Source of the DNA: Bacteroidales bacterium
Lineage (GTDB): Bacteria; Bacteroidota; Bacteroidia; Bacteroidales; GCA-2748055
Length of the DNA: 64,000 bases
Assembly: GCA_023138875.1 (NCBI GenBank)
Contig: JAGLOO010000012.1
Location: 1-64,000, forward strand
Direction of reading: 5' to 3'
Numbering within the stretch: the first letter of the stretch is position 1; each line of letters starts with the position of its first letter. Below the pieces are notes generated by a model. That model ran no database searches and had not been told where the DNA came from. It saw only the letters and a program-made list of their open reading frames with translations. Of the stretch, positions 7,762 through 16,504 are shown in pieces. A program made the position numbers and the translations under genes.

Positions 7762-10365
7762 ATGAAATTCTTCGTCCTGCTCACAATTTCTTTACTGGGC
7801 ATACTTGTGTCCTGCCATGCCCCGATCAAAAATCCCTATCAAAATACGAAACTTGATTTTGAGATGAGAGTGGATGATCTGGTTTCGAGGATGACCCTCG
7901 AAGAAAAGGTGAGTCAGCTCACCCATTATGCAGATCAAGTTGAACACCTGGGTATTCCTCAATATAACTGGTGGAATGAATGCCTGCATGGGGTTGCCAG
8001 GGCTGGAAAGGCCACGGTGTTTCCCCAATCCATCGGCATGGCTGCCTCCTTTGACAGGGATATGATGTTCCGGATGGCAGACGTTACCTCCACTGAAGCC
8101 AGGGCAAAGTACAACGATTTTGTTTCCAGGGACAAACGGGGTATGTACCAGGGACTTACTTTCTGGTCCCCCAACATCAACATTTTCAGGGACCCCAGAT
8201 GGGGAAGGGGACACGAGACTTATGGTGAGGATCCCTACCTGACCGGTGAAATGGGGGTACAGTTTATCAGGGGATTGCAGGGAGAAGATCCCCGTTACCT
8301 GAAGGTGGTTGCAACCTCTAAACATTATGCGGTGCACAGCGGGCCTGAACCGCTCAGGCATGAGTTTGATGCAGTGATTGGAGAACGGGATTTTCGTGAT
8401 ACCTACCTGCCAGCCTTCAAAAAAACGGTGGAAAAAGCGAATGTGTACTCGGTGATGTGTGCCTACAACCGGTATATGGGTGAGCCTTGCTGTGGCAGTA
8501 TACCACTGCAGGAAGAACTGCTGCGGGGAGAACTTGGTTTTGAGGGATACATTGTTTCGGATTGTGGAGCCATCCGGGATTTCCATACCGGACACGATGT
8601 GGTAAGCACCAGTGAAGAGGCAGCTGCCCTCGGAGTATTATCAGGGACAGATCTTAATTGTGGAAACCAGTATCCTGCTCTGGTGGCTGCCGTTGAACAG
8701 GGTCTCATTGCCAGGGAAGAGATTGACGTAGCGGTGAAAAGACTGATGCTGGCCAGGATGAAATTGGGCATGTTTGATCCTGATGAAATGGTTCCTTGGT
8801 CAGGAATCCCCATCGATGTGGTTGCAAGCAAGCCGCATAGGGAAGTGGCACGGGAAATGGCCCGGAAATCAATTGTGTTATTGAAAAACGACGAATCTAC
8901 ACTGCCCCTGGGTAAAGAACTAAAAAAGATAGCGGTAATCGGTCCCAATGCTCACAACGTATATGTGCAGAACGGAAATTACAACGGATCACCGGTAGAC
9001 CCGGTGAGTGTTTATGAAGGGATCAAAGACAAACTGGGCGGTGGAGCTGAGGTACGCTATGCCCTTGGCTCGCCCCATCACGAAGGATTGCCCTACCTGG
9101 TTCCGGTACCGGGGGATGTGCTCTTTGCAGATCAGAACCTCTCCCAATCCGGATTGCATGCCCGTTACTATTCTAACCTGGATTGTGAGGGGGAACCGGA
9201 ACTGGAGAAAAATGATCCGATGGTTGATTTTTACTGGTGGGACGGAGAACCACCCTTGGATGGATTCATTGACGATGACTATTCAGTTGAATGGAGCGGA
9301 TACCTGGTACCCCGGAATAGCGGTACCCATGCCATAGGTGTGGAAGGGAAATACTTCCAGTTCATCTTTGAAGGGGATACCCTGATCACCCACAATGTGA
9401 TCCACCATCCCAATAAGATCTATCGAAAATTAGAACTTAAGGCTGGGGAGTCATACAAGATCAAAGTGCTCATGCGCGATCGTCATGGGGATGCCAGTTG
9501 CACATTGCATTGGGAAGAACCGGACCAGCCTCTTGTGTGGGAGGCAGTCCAGGCATCTGCATGGGCCGATCATGTGGTCCTGGTTATGGGTTTAACGGCT
9601 CGGCTTGAAGGTGAAGAAATGAGGGGACTGGAGCTGGAGGGATTTAACCGCGGGGACCGCACATCCCTCAATCTGCCAGATGTTCAGCGCCGGCTGATCC
9701 GCAGGATCGCTGCCACTGGGAAGCCGGTTACCCTGGTGCTCATGACCGGTTCGGCGGTTTCTGTCAACTGGGAAAACGATCACATTCCTGCCATTATTCA
9801 AGCCTGGTACGGGGGCGAAGCCACCGGTACAGCTGTGTCAGATGTTCTCTTCGGTGACTACAATCCTGCCGGCAGGTTGCCAGTGACATTTTATAAATCG
9901 GTGGAAGATCTTCCAGACTTTGAGAACTATGATATGATTGGAAGAACCTACAGGTATTTTGACGGGGAGGTGCTGTATCCATTTGGACATGGCATGAGCT
10001 ATACCACCTTTTCTTATGAAAACCTTATCCTGGAAAAGAATAGAATCTATGGATTGGAATCATTGATTGTCAGCGTGGATGTGACCAATACAGGAACGCT
10101 GGATGGGGAAGAAGTGGTACAGATGTATATTCGCGATGTGGAATCAAAAGTGGTCAGACCCATGAAAGACCTACGTGGATTTGAACGGGTTTATATTAAA
10201 GCCGGACAGACCATTGTGGTCACCATGAGCCTTGGTCCCGATGAACTGGAATATTATGATCAGGATAAAGGAGACTATGTGGTGGAACCCGGATGGTTCG
10301 AAATCATGGTTGGTCCCTCATCGGATGAAACATATCTCCAGGTAACAACTCTTCAGGTCAGATAA
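7762..10365 (+). CDS. GH3 beta-glycosidase lipoprotein with PA14 insertion (beta-xylosidase/glucosidase type)
   Basis: The 867-residue GH3 enzyme begins with a lipoprotein signal (LLGILVSC, Cys18), so it is probably anchored in the periplasm or outer membrane. The N-terminal barrel has NWWNECLHGVARAG (69-82), typical of the xylosidase-like GH3 branch, SKHYAVHSGPE, and the nucleophile Asp267 in GYIVSDCGA. The second GH3 domain is interrupted by a PA14 module (about 465-600, LHARYYSNLDCEG), and a fibronectin-III-like domain ends the protein (about 770-860). Substrate cannot be fixed from sequence. Its stop lies two bases from the 3' end of galK on the opposite strand. Confidence 0.92.
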   Translation: MKFFVLLTISLLGILVSCHAPIKNPYQNTKLDFEMRVDDLVSRMTLEEKVSQLTHYADQVEHLGIPQYNWWNECLHGVARAGKATVFPQSIGMAASFDRDMMFRMADVTSTEARAKYNDFVSRDKRGMYQGLTFWSPNINIFRDPRWGRGHETYGEDPYLTGEMGVQFIRGLQGEDPRYLKVVATSKHYAVHSGPEPLRHEFDAVIGERDFRDTYLPAFKKTVEKANVYSVMCAYNRYMGEPCCGSIPLQEELLRGELGFEGYIVSDCGAIRDFHTGHDVVSTSEEAAALGVLSGTDLNCGNQYPALVAAVEQGLIAREEIDVAVKRLMLARMKLGMFDPDEMVPWSGIPIDVVASKPHREVAREMARKSIVLLKNDESTLPLGKELKKIAVIGPNAHNVYVQNGNYNGSPVDPVSVYEGIKDKLGGGAEVRYALGSPHHEGLPYLVPVPGDVLFADQNLSQSGLHARYYSNLDCEGEPELEKNDPMVDFYWWDGEPPLDGFIDDDYSVEWSGYLVPRNSGTHAIGVEGKYFQFIFEGDTLITHNVIHHPNKIYRKLELKAGESYKIKVLMRDRHGDASCTLHWEEPDQPLVWEAVQASAWADHVVLVMGLTARLEGEEMRGLELEGFNRGDRTSLNLPDVQRRLIRRIAATGKPVTLVLMTGSAVSVNWENDHIPAIIQAWYGGEATGTAVSDVLFGDYNPAGRLPVTFYKSVEDLPDFENYDMIGRTYRYFDGEVLYPFGHGMSYTTFSYENLILEKNRIYGLESLIVSVDVTNTGTLDGEEVVQMYIRDVESKVVRPMKDLRGFERVYIKAGQTIVVTMSLGPDELEYYDQDKGDYVVEPGWFEIMVGPSSDETYLQVTTLQVR

Positions 10366-10367
10366 AC

Positions 10368-11531
10368 TTAGAGGATCTCTTTTGATCCGTCCCCGATTTC
10401 AGCCACATAGAAATCGGCAATCAGGCCGGTTTTCTCATTGTAACCTTTACCTACCTCGCGGATGAAATCTTCCACTGCATCCTCTTTGACGATGCTAACT
10501 GTACAGCCGCCAAATCCGGCACCGGTCATTCTGCTGCCCAGGGTCCCGTCAATCTTTCTGGCTTCATCCACCAGGGTATCCAACTCTGAGCCGGTGACTT
10601 CATAATCATCCCTCAGGGAATCATGAGACTGGTTCATCAGCTGGCCAAAGAATTCAATTTTCCCCTTGTTCAGAGCATCGATAGCTGAGAGGGTACGGCC
10701 GTTTTCTGAGATGACATGCTTTGCCCTTTTCTTCTCGACTTCGTCGGGAATCAAATGGGACAGGGCGTTGAACTCATCCAGGTTCAAATCGCTAAGATGT
10801 CTGATGTTTTTTTCCTTGCGAATGGCCTCAACCGATGACTCACATTGCGCTCTTCGCTCATTGTATTTTGAATCAGCCAATCCCCTTCTTTTATTGGTGT
10901 TGGCGATTACGATCTTCATTCCGTCAAGCTTAAGAGGTACCCGTTCAAAATCGAGGGTATCACAGTTCAGGAAAAGGGCATGATCGGCTACACCCATTGC
11001 CGAGGCAAACTGATCCATGATCCCACAGTTCACGCCCACGAACAGGTTCTCAGCTTTCTGCGAAAGCTTGACCAGTTCCATGCGATCCAATCCAAAGCCA
11101 AACAACTGGTTCATGGCAAATGCAGTTACCATCTCAATCGATGCAGAGGATGAGAGTCCTGCACCGTTGGGTATATCACCGGAATATAAAAGGTCAACAC
11201 CTTCAATCTCCTTTGTACTTTTCCGAAACTCGTTCAGAACTCCCACAGGATAGTTGATCCAGGATTTGCCTTCTTTTTCGAATGACTCATCCAGGTTTAC
11301 CTCCCCCCTGTGGTCAAAATTAGTGGTAGCAAAATGTACCAGCCGACTCTGATTTTTCCTGACCAGGAGGTAGGTACCAAATGAAAGGGCACAGGGGAAG
11401 ACATACCCTCCATTATAATCGGTATGTTCACCGATCAGGTTGACTCTTCCAGGTGAGAAATATACATGAATATCATCTCCTGTCTCTTCATATAAACTGA
11501 TAAATGATTCTTTCAATTCGTTAATGTTCAT
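10368..11531 (-). CDS. galK: Galactokinase
   Basis: GalK phosphorylates alpha-D-galactose to galactose-1-phosphate with ATP. The 387 residues fit the family. GHMP-kinase motifs are intact: the substrate signature GRVNLIGEHTDYNGG, the ATP-binding GAGLSSSASIE, and the C-terminal GAGFGGCTVS. I use the ATG at 11531; reading further upstream would cross the promoter at 11556-11583 and run into the opposite gene. It converges with the GH3 gene and diverges from the PAP2 gene. With galM and the GH2-like gene it forms a dispersed galactose-use neighbourhood; galT and galE are not in the window. Confidence 0.95.
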   Translation of the reverse strand: MNINELKESFISLYEETGDDIHVYFSPGRVNLIGEHTDYNGGYVFPCALSFGTYLLVRKNQSRLVHFATTNFDHRGEVNLDESFEKEGKSWINYPVGVLNEFRKSTKEIEGVDLLYSGDIPNGAGLSSSASIEMVTAFAMNQLFGFGLDRMELVKLSQKAENLFVGVNCGIMDQFASAMGVADHALFLNCDTLDFERVPLKLDGMKIVIANTNKRRGLADSKYNERRAQCESSVEAIRKEKNIRHLSDLNLDEFNALSHLIPDEVEKKRAKHVISENGRTLSAIDALNKGKIEFFGQLMNQSHDSLRDDYEVTGSELDTLVDEARKIDGTLGSRMTGAGFGGCTVSIVKEDAVEDFIREVGKGYNEKTGLIADFYVAEIGDGSKEIL

Positions 11532-11555
11532 TGGGTCTTTATTATGTTTGACTGC

Positions 11556-11583
11556 CAAATGTAGAAAAAAAAATCCGATACAA
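11556..11583 (-). promoter_or_regulatory. Bacteroidota-type promoter for galK
   Basis: On the minus strand TACATTTG (11563-11556) matches the TAnnTTTG -7 element exactly, with a TTG 16 bases upstream as a -33 element. Transcription would begin about 10-20 bases before the galK ATG at 11531. Confidence 0.6.
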
Positions 11584-11658
11584 TTTCTGTAAACCAATTT
11601 TAGTACATTTAGAAGATATTGTTCTCCCGGCAACATTGCCAGGGTGAATACCAGTATT

Positions 11659-12309
11659 ATGAAACATAGATTTACCGGCTGGTTTCTTGTCCCATCTTTA
11701 TTGGTGTTGCTGATAACATGCATCATCAGTATCGCCTTTCCCCGGGAACTGATCCATATGGAAATCAACAGGTGGCATACCCCTTTCCTTGATCAATTGT
11801 TCAAACTCTGGACCTTGCTGGGTGATGGATGGGTGGTCCTGATATTGGTGCTGATACCCCTGACGATCAAGATCCGTTATAGCCTGGTGTTGTTTTCAGG
11901 ATATATTATTTCAGGACTTTCGGCACAGCTGATAAAACGATTGTTTTTCGGTGGAGCAGCCAGACCGGCCAAATATTTCGAATTGTACGGTATTGATTAT
12001 GATCTCTACCTGGTTCCCGGAGTGGATCTGCATACCTGGTACAGTTTTCCATCGGGCCATACTGCCACAGCGTTTGGAGTCTTTTGCGGATTATCGCTAA
12101 TTTTGAGATCCGGATGGGGTCAGCTTATGGCATTTATTATGGCCGCTGGTGTCGCTTATTCAAGAATGTATCTTTCCCAGCATTTTTTAATGGATGTGAC
12201 TGCCGGAGCAATTGTCGGGCTGGTGGGAGGATACATCGGGTGGTGGTGGATTAACCGTTATGAGAAGGATTGGCTCAATTTATCTTTACCAAAGTTGTTG
12301 ATCAGATGA
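11659..12309 (+). CDS. PAP2-family membrane phosphatase
   Basis: This 216-residue integral membrane phosphatase shows the three PAP2 signature motifs: KRLFFGGAARP (K93 to P103), PSGHT (131-135) and SRMYLSQHFLMD (Arg169, His175, Asp179 relay). About five or six membrane helices surround them. Such enzymes dephosphorylate lipid phosphates such as undecaprenyl diphosphate or phosphatidylglycerol phosphate. I prefer the ATG at 11659 over a GTG at 11644. Its stop overlaps the start of the next gene (ATGA), which with the GT2 gene after that implies translational coupling in one lipid-linked sugar pathway. Confidence 0.88.
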   Translation: MKHRFTGWFLVPSLLVLLITCIISIAFPRELIHMEINRWHTPFLDQLFKLWTLLGDGWVVLILVLIPLTIKIRYSLVLFSGYIISGLSAQLIKRLFFGGAARPAKYFELYGIDYDLYLVPGVDLHTWYSFPSGHTATAFGVFCGLSLILRSGWGQLMAFIMAAGVAYSRMYLSQHFLMDVTAGAIVGLVGGYIGWWWINRYEKDWLNLSLPKLLIR

Positions 12310-13979
12310 GGACTTCATACAGAACCATATTCGTATACCTGGGAATTATTGCTTTTGCAGTATTATTTCTCTTGCCTTTCCTGGGATCTGTTCATCTGTT
12401 TGACTGGGATGAGATCAATTTTGCTGAATCAGCGAGGGAAATGATCATCACAGGCGATTATATTACGGTTCAGATCGATTTTGAACCGTTCTGGGAGAAA
12501 CCACCTTTGTTTTTCTGGTTGCAGGTTCTTTCCATGAAAATGTTTGGCATCAATGAATTTGCTGCGCGTTTCCCCAATTTTTTATGTGGGATTGCGTCCC
12601 TGGTTATGCTTTATTATCTGGGAAGGCGTATCTATGGCAACCGGTTCGGACTACTGTGGATCCTTTCCTATGGCTCTGCCATCCTGCCGTTCTTCTATTT
12701 TAAATCCGGGATTATCGATCCCTGGTTTAACCTGTTTATTTTTATGGGTATTGCCTGGTTTATCTTTTACCAGGACCCGGAAAGAAAGAGATCAAGGATC
12801 TTCAATATAGTTTTATCAGCATTCTTTTTCGGGTTGGCAATTCTTACCAAGGGCCCGGTAGCCATACTCATATTTGTAGTATGTTTCATGGTTTTCCTGG
12901 CTATAAAACGTTTCAGGCTTTCTACTTCGGCCGGACACGTGGGGCTCTTCATCCTTGTACTGGCACTCACCGGGGGAACCTGGTTCTTTCTTCAGGTGCT
13001 GAATGGAAACAGTCACATCATGAAGGATTTCATTGACTACCAGCTCCGCCTGTTATCTACTGAAGATGCCGGACACAGCGGTTTTTTTGGATACCACTTT
13101 GTTGTGGTCCTCCTGGGCGTATTTCCAGCCTCGGTGATTGCCATGAAAAGCTTTACAAAGAAGACCGAGAATACAGAGCTGCAACGGCTCTTCAGACAGT
13201 GGATGTATATCATGTTCTGGGTGGTTATCATTCTGTTTACCGTAGTAAAAACAAAGATTTTACACTACAGTTCTCTGACCTATTTCCCTTTGACATTCCT
13301 GGCGGCGTGGGTATGGGAAAAATGGATTGACAGAAAAATTGAGATCTCGGGCTGGCAGGTGGTACTGATCCTGATCATAGCACTGATTCATGCCGGACTG
13401 GTCATTGCAGTGTCCCTTATGGCCACGCATCCAGACTGGTTGCTTGCAAAAGACTTTGCATTTCTGGATTCTTTCGCCAGGGGCGCTCTGGAAGCAGGAG
13501 TACACTGGAGCGGATATGAATGGTTCATCGGTGTATTCATGATCCTGGGTGTAGCATTTGCTGCCATTCAGATCCTGCGGCGAAATCCTGCCGGGATGCT
13601 CATCCTGCACCTGGTTACATTGTTGTTTGTAGCGGCATCCATATACATATTTACTTCGCGCATTGAAGGATACTCCCAGCGGACAGCTATTAAATTTTAT
13701 AAAGGACTGCGGGGGCAGGATGTGTATGTCAATACCCTGGGCTATAAGAGTTACGCACAACTATTCTATTTTGATAAGCAACCTGGTGATGAGGGATTTG
13801 ATGATAGTGTTGACCGGTTGATGACCATTGACCTTGACAGGGATGCATATTTTGTGATCAAAGTGAATAATAAAGACAGATATCTTGAAAGGTACCCTGA
13901 ACTGGAGGTGCTTGACGAGAAAAACGGTTTTGTATTTACAGTAAAAAGAGCGGTATTGAGAGATGATAAACGGGAATAG
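12306..13979 (+). CDS. ArnT/PMT-like GT-C glycosyltransferase
   Basis: The 557-residue protein has about 11-12 membrane helices and the first periplasmic loop typical of ArnT/PMT-type GT-C enzymes: FDWDEINFAESAREM with the acidic DE pair, then FEPFWEKPPLFFW. These enzymes use a polyprenyl-phosphate sugar donor to glycosylate lipid A, proteins or polysaccharides at the periplasmic face. The start ATG at 12306 overlaps the PAP2 stop by four bases, and its 3' end overlaps the GT2 gene by 17 bases. The order PAP2-GT-C-GT2 suggests a three-step module: GT2 makes the donor, GT-C uses it, and PAP2 recycles or trims a lipid phosphate. The acceptor is unknown. Confidence 0.85.
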   Translation: MRTSYRTIFVYLGIIAFAVLFLLPFLGSVHLFDWDEINFAESAREMIITGDYITVQIDFEPFWEKPPLFFWLQVLSMKMFGINEFAARFPNFLCGIASLVMLYYLGRRIYGNRFGLLWILSYGSAILPFFYFKSGIIDPWFNLFIFMGIAWFIFYQDPERKRSRIFNIVLSAFFFGLAILTKGPVAILIFVVCFMVFLAIKRFRLSTSAGHVGLFILVLALTGGTWFFLQVLNGNSHIMKDFIDYQLRLLSTEDAGHSGFFGYHFVVVLLGVFPASVIAMKSFTKKTENTELQRLFRQWMYIMFWVVIILFTVVKTKILHYSSLTYFPLTFLAAWVWEKWIDRKIEISGWQVVLILIIALIHAGLVIAVSLMATHPDWLLAKDFAFLDSFARGALEAGVHWSGYEWFIGVFMILGVAFAAIQILRRNPAGMLILHLVTLLFVAASIYIFTSRIEGYSQRTAIKFYKGLRGQDVYVNTLGYKSYAQLFYFDKQPGDEGFDDSVDRLMTIDLDRDAYFVIKVNNKDRYLERYPELEVLDEKNGFVFTVKRAVLRDDKRE

Positions 13980-14739
13980 GGTTACGGTAGTATTACCCGC
14001 ATATAATGCAGCAAAAACACTTGAACAAACCTACAGGGAGATCCCTTTTGATATTGTAGACCACGTGATCCTGGTGGATGACCTCAGCAGTGACGATACC
14101 TTACATGTTGCCGAAGAGCTGGGGATCAGTCATATCATCAGGCACAGGGAGAACCTGGGCTATGGAGGCAACCAGAAAAGCTGCTACAATAAAGCGTTGG
14201 AACTGGAATCCGATATTGTGGTCATGCTCCATCCCGATTATCAGTACACTCCGCGGCTGATCCATTCCATGTGTTATCTCATTGCCAATGGGGTCTATGA
14301 AGTAGCCCTTGGTTCACGAATCCTGGGAAAGGGAGCCCTGAAAGGTGGTATGCCCTTTTACAAATATGTGGCTAATCGGATACTGACCCTGACCCAGAAC
14401 ATTCTCATGAACCAGAAGTTGTCGGAATACCATACCGGATTCCGGGCCTTTTCGGGCCGGGTTCTTAAATCAATTAATTATAATCTCAATTCCGACGATT
14501 TTATTTTCGACAACCAGATGCTGGCACAGATCTTTTATAAGGGATTTGACATTGCTGAAATCACCTGTCCGACACGCTACTTTGAAGAAGCTTCTTCAAT
14601 CGACCTGAAGCGGAGTATGGTATATGGATTGGGAGTGATGAAAGTATCCCTGCAATATATGCTGCAGAGACTTAAATTAAGTAAGTTTGAGATATTCGAG
14701 AAACAAGTAGATCCCAACTCGGAATTCTTCAAAGATTGA
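13963..14739 (+). CDS. GT2 glycosyltransferase, polyprenyl-phosphate sugar synthase-like
   Basis: The 258-residue GT-A enzyme has VTVVLPAYNAAKTLEQT at the N-terminus, VDDLSSDDT (Asp39/40) for nucleotide-sugar binding and the HPDYQYTP segment (Asp92) at the metal-binding position; GFRAFSGRVL follows. This arrangement is typical of dolichol/undecaprenyl-phosphate mannose or glucose synthases, but the membrane-spanning C-terminal helices of some relatives are missing. It overlaps the preceding GT-C gene by 17 bases. Its stop overlaps the 3' end of the opposing oxidoreductase gene by 11 bases. The sugar and lipid specificities are not readable. Confidence 0.87.
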   Translation: MINGNRVTVVLPAYNAAKTLEQTYREIPFDIVDHVILVDDLSSDDTLHVAEELGISHIIRHRENLGYGGNQKSCYNKALELESDIVVMLHPDYQYTPRLIHSMCYLIANGVYEVALGSRILGKGALKGGMPFYKYVANRILTLTQNILMNQKLSEYHTGFRAFSGRVLKSINYNLNSDDFIFDNQMLAQIFYKGFDIAEITCPTRYFEEASSIDLKRSMVYGLGVMKVSLQYMLQRLKLSKFEIFEKQVDPNSEFFKD

Positions 14740-15766
14740 CCACTTTTCCCTGCTGGCTGCTTTCATAGGCAGCTTCGATGATCCGGATTACATCCCGGGC
14801 CTGTTCAGGTGTTACCTGGAGCGGGCTCCCCAGGCGGATGGCTTCATATACATTGTCGTAGAATACCATATAATTTCCCGGTTGGGTCGGATAGGCGCCT
14901 TCAAGGCGATTTCCATTGAAGTTTGAATTGATCTTTCCCCAGGCAGATTCAGGTTCTTCACCCCACGCTTTAGAATCAGGAAATTTTCCCGATTTCAAGG
15001 CCTCCTCCTGGGGATCATTCCCCCATTTCAAATAACTGCCTTCGGTTCCGTGCAGGATAAAACGAGGTCCTGGTTCCCTTACAAGGTAACTGCTGCGTAA
15101 CAAACATTTGAATGCCGGGTAGTGGAGGAAAAGATCATAACTGTCATCCGTTCTGGCCCCGTCACGAAGCATGCGGCTATCGCAGAACAACCTGTCAGGC
15201 ATTCCAAACAGCTGGAGAGCCTGGTCCACCAGGTGTGATCCCAGGTTATACAGGACTCCGGTTCCAGTAGATTGTTCTTTCCAGGACTCCTGGATATAAT
15301 TTCGATAGCGGTCGAAGTGAGATTCAAACTCCACCAGTCTGCCCAGCTTCCCGGTTTCAATGATCTCTTTGACCGTTAGGAATCCACCATCCCAGCGCCT
15401 GTTCTGGAAAACGGTAAGCAGGACACTTTTTTTTCCTGCCAGCCGGATCAGTTCATCGGCATGAGCAGACCTGAGTGTAAAAGGTTTTTCAACAACAACA
15501 TGCTTTCCTGCGTTTATGACCTTCGCGACCATTTCATAATGCAGGTGATCCGGAGTATTTACCACCACAAGTTCAATATCCGGATCATGCAGGATGGAAT
15601 CAAAATTCCGCACTAAAATCGATTCCGGATGCTTTCCATCCGAATCTTTCCTGTTCCTTTCAAGGATCTTTGTAATTTTATATCCCGGATGTGTTTCGAG
15701 CAACGGACCATGAAATACCAGTCCTGACATGCCGTAGGAGGATAGAGCAACGTTTATTTTCTGCAT
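14729..15766 (-). CDS. Gfo/Idh/MocA-family oxidoreductase
   Basis: This 345-residue NAD(P)-dependent dehydrogenase has an N-terminal Rossmann fold with a slightly unusual glycine loop (SSYGMSGLVFHGPLL), then VVVNTPDHLHYE and the conserved EKPFT (Glu93-Lys94-Pro95) whose Lys assists catalysis. The C-terminal alpha/beta domain carries GVLYNLGSHLVDQALQLFG, a common family motif. Family members oxidise or reduce sugars, inositols or sugar nucleotides; the substrate here is unknown. There is no signal peptide. It is convergent with the GT2 gene and its start lies about 100 bases from queE on the other strand. Confidence 0.88.
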   Translation of the reverse strand: MQKINVALSSYGMSGLVFHGPLLETHPGYKITKILERNRKDSDGKHPESILVRNFDSILHDPDIELVVVNTPDHLHYEMVAKVINAGKHVVVEKPFTLRSAHADELIRLAGKKSVLLTVFQNRRWDGGFLTVKEIIETGKLGRLVEFESHFDRYRNYIQESWKEQSTGTGVLYNLGSHLVDQALQLFGMPDRLFCDSRMLRDGARTDDSYDLFLHYPAFKCLLRSSYLVREPGPRFILHGTEGSYLKWGNDPQEEALKSGKFPDSKAWGEEPESAWGKINSNFNGNRLEGAYPTQPGNYMVFYDNVYEAIRLGSPLQVTPEQARDVIRIIEAAYESSQQGKVVNL

Positions 15767-15822
15767 GGTGTGAGGAATTATACCGGCAATTTAGAAAAAA
15801 AAATGATCCGAATTTTGTTCAT

Positions 15823-15830
15823 TACCTTTG
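15823..15830 (+). promoter_or_regulatory. -7 promoter element for queE
   Basis: TACCTTTG matches TAnnTTTG exactly and lies 34 bases before the queE ATG at 15865. No clear -33 TTG at normal spacing is visible. Its position argues against any start upstream of 15865. Confidence 0.45.
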
Positions 15831-15864
15831 CAATGATTTTATAAAACGGACGAAGCACGATTCA

Positions 15865-16494
15865 ATGGGGGAGGAACACAAATTATTTGAAGGCGGAAGA
15901 AAATTACCCCTGGTGGAGGAATTCTATACCATCCAGGGCGAAGGATTCCATACCGGGAAAGCAGCCTATTTCATAAGAGTCGGAGGATGTGATGTGGGCT
16001 GCAGTTGGTGCGATACCAAGTTTTCTTGGGATCCGTCCCTGCATCCTGTGGTTCCAGCTGAACAGATCGTGGAGCATGTCTTATCGCATCCGGCTGCAGC
16101 TGTGGTGGTTACAGGGGGTGAGCCATTGATGGTCAACCTGGATTACCTGACCACGCTGTTGAAAAAGAATGGAATTGAGACATTCCTGGAAACCAGCGGA
16201 GTTTATCCGCTGAGCGGTTCGTGGGACTGGATATGCCTTTCTCCCAAAAGAAACTTCCGTCCGGTTGAAGAGATCTTTGACAGGGCTCATGAATTGAAGG
16301 TCATCATTACTTCGGAGGAGGATTTTAGCTGGGCCCTTGAAAATGGTTCCCGGGTGAATGCAGGGTGTAAACTATTTCTCCAGCCGGAATGGAGTCAACG
16401 GGATTCCATCCTTCCTGCTATTATTGAATTTGTGAAAACAAATCCACGCTGGATGATCTCCCTCCAGGCCCACAAATACATGAAGATCCCCTAA
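15865..16494 (+). CDS. queE: 7-carboxy-7-deazaguanine synthase
   Basis: QueE is a radical-SAM enzyme that converts 6-carboxytetrahydropterin to 7-carboxy-7-deazaguanine in queuosine/preQ0 synthesis. The 209-residue protein has the QGEG motif (24-27) and the [4Fe-4S] cluster cysteines Cys42, Cys46 and Cys49 in CDVGCSWCDTKFSW, the family's CxxxCxxC. VVTGGEPLM and LETSG follow as expected. I use the ATG at 15865; a longer in-frame reading starts inside the divergent gene and lacks family sequence. The PorE-like gene follows 10 bases after the stop. No other queuosine genes are in the window. Confidence 0.93.
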   Translation: MGEEHKLFEGGRKLPLVEEFYTIQGEGFHTGKAAYFIRVGGCDVGCSWCDTKFSWDPSLHPVVPAEQIVEHVLSHPAAAVVVTGGEPLMVNLDYLTTLLKKNGIETFLETSGVYPLSGSWDWICLSPKRNFRPVEEIFDRAHELKVIITSEEDFSWALENGSRVNAGCKLFLQPEWSQRDSILPAIIEFVKTNPRWMISLQAHKYMKIP

Positions 16495-16504
16495 TCCGCA
16501 TGGT

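Noticed and set aside
11532-11768. A longer N-terminus for galactokinase
   Set aside because: The extension runs through the galK promoter and the opposite PAP2 gene, and GalK begins at the MNINELK segment.
15691-15864. A longer QueE beginning inside the neighbouring gene
   Set aside because: It has no QueE similarity and the -7 element at 15823-15830 lies within it.
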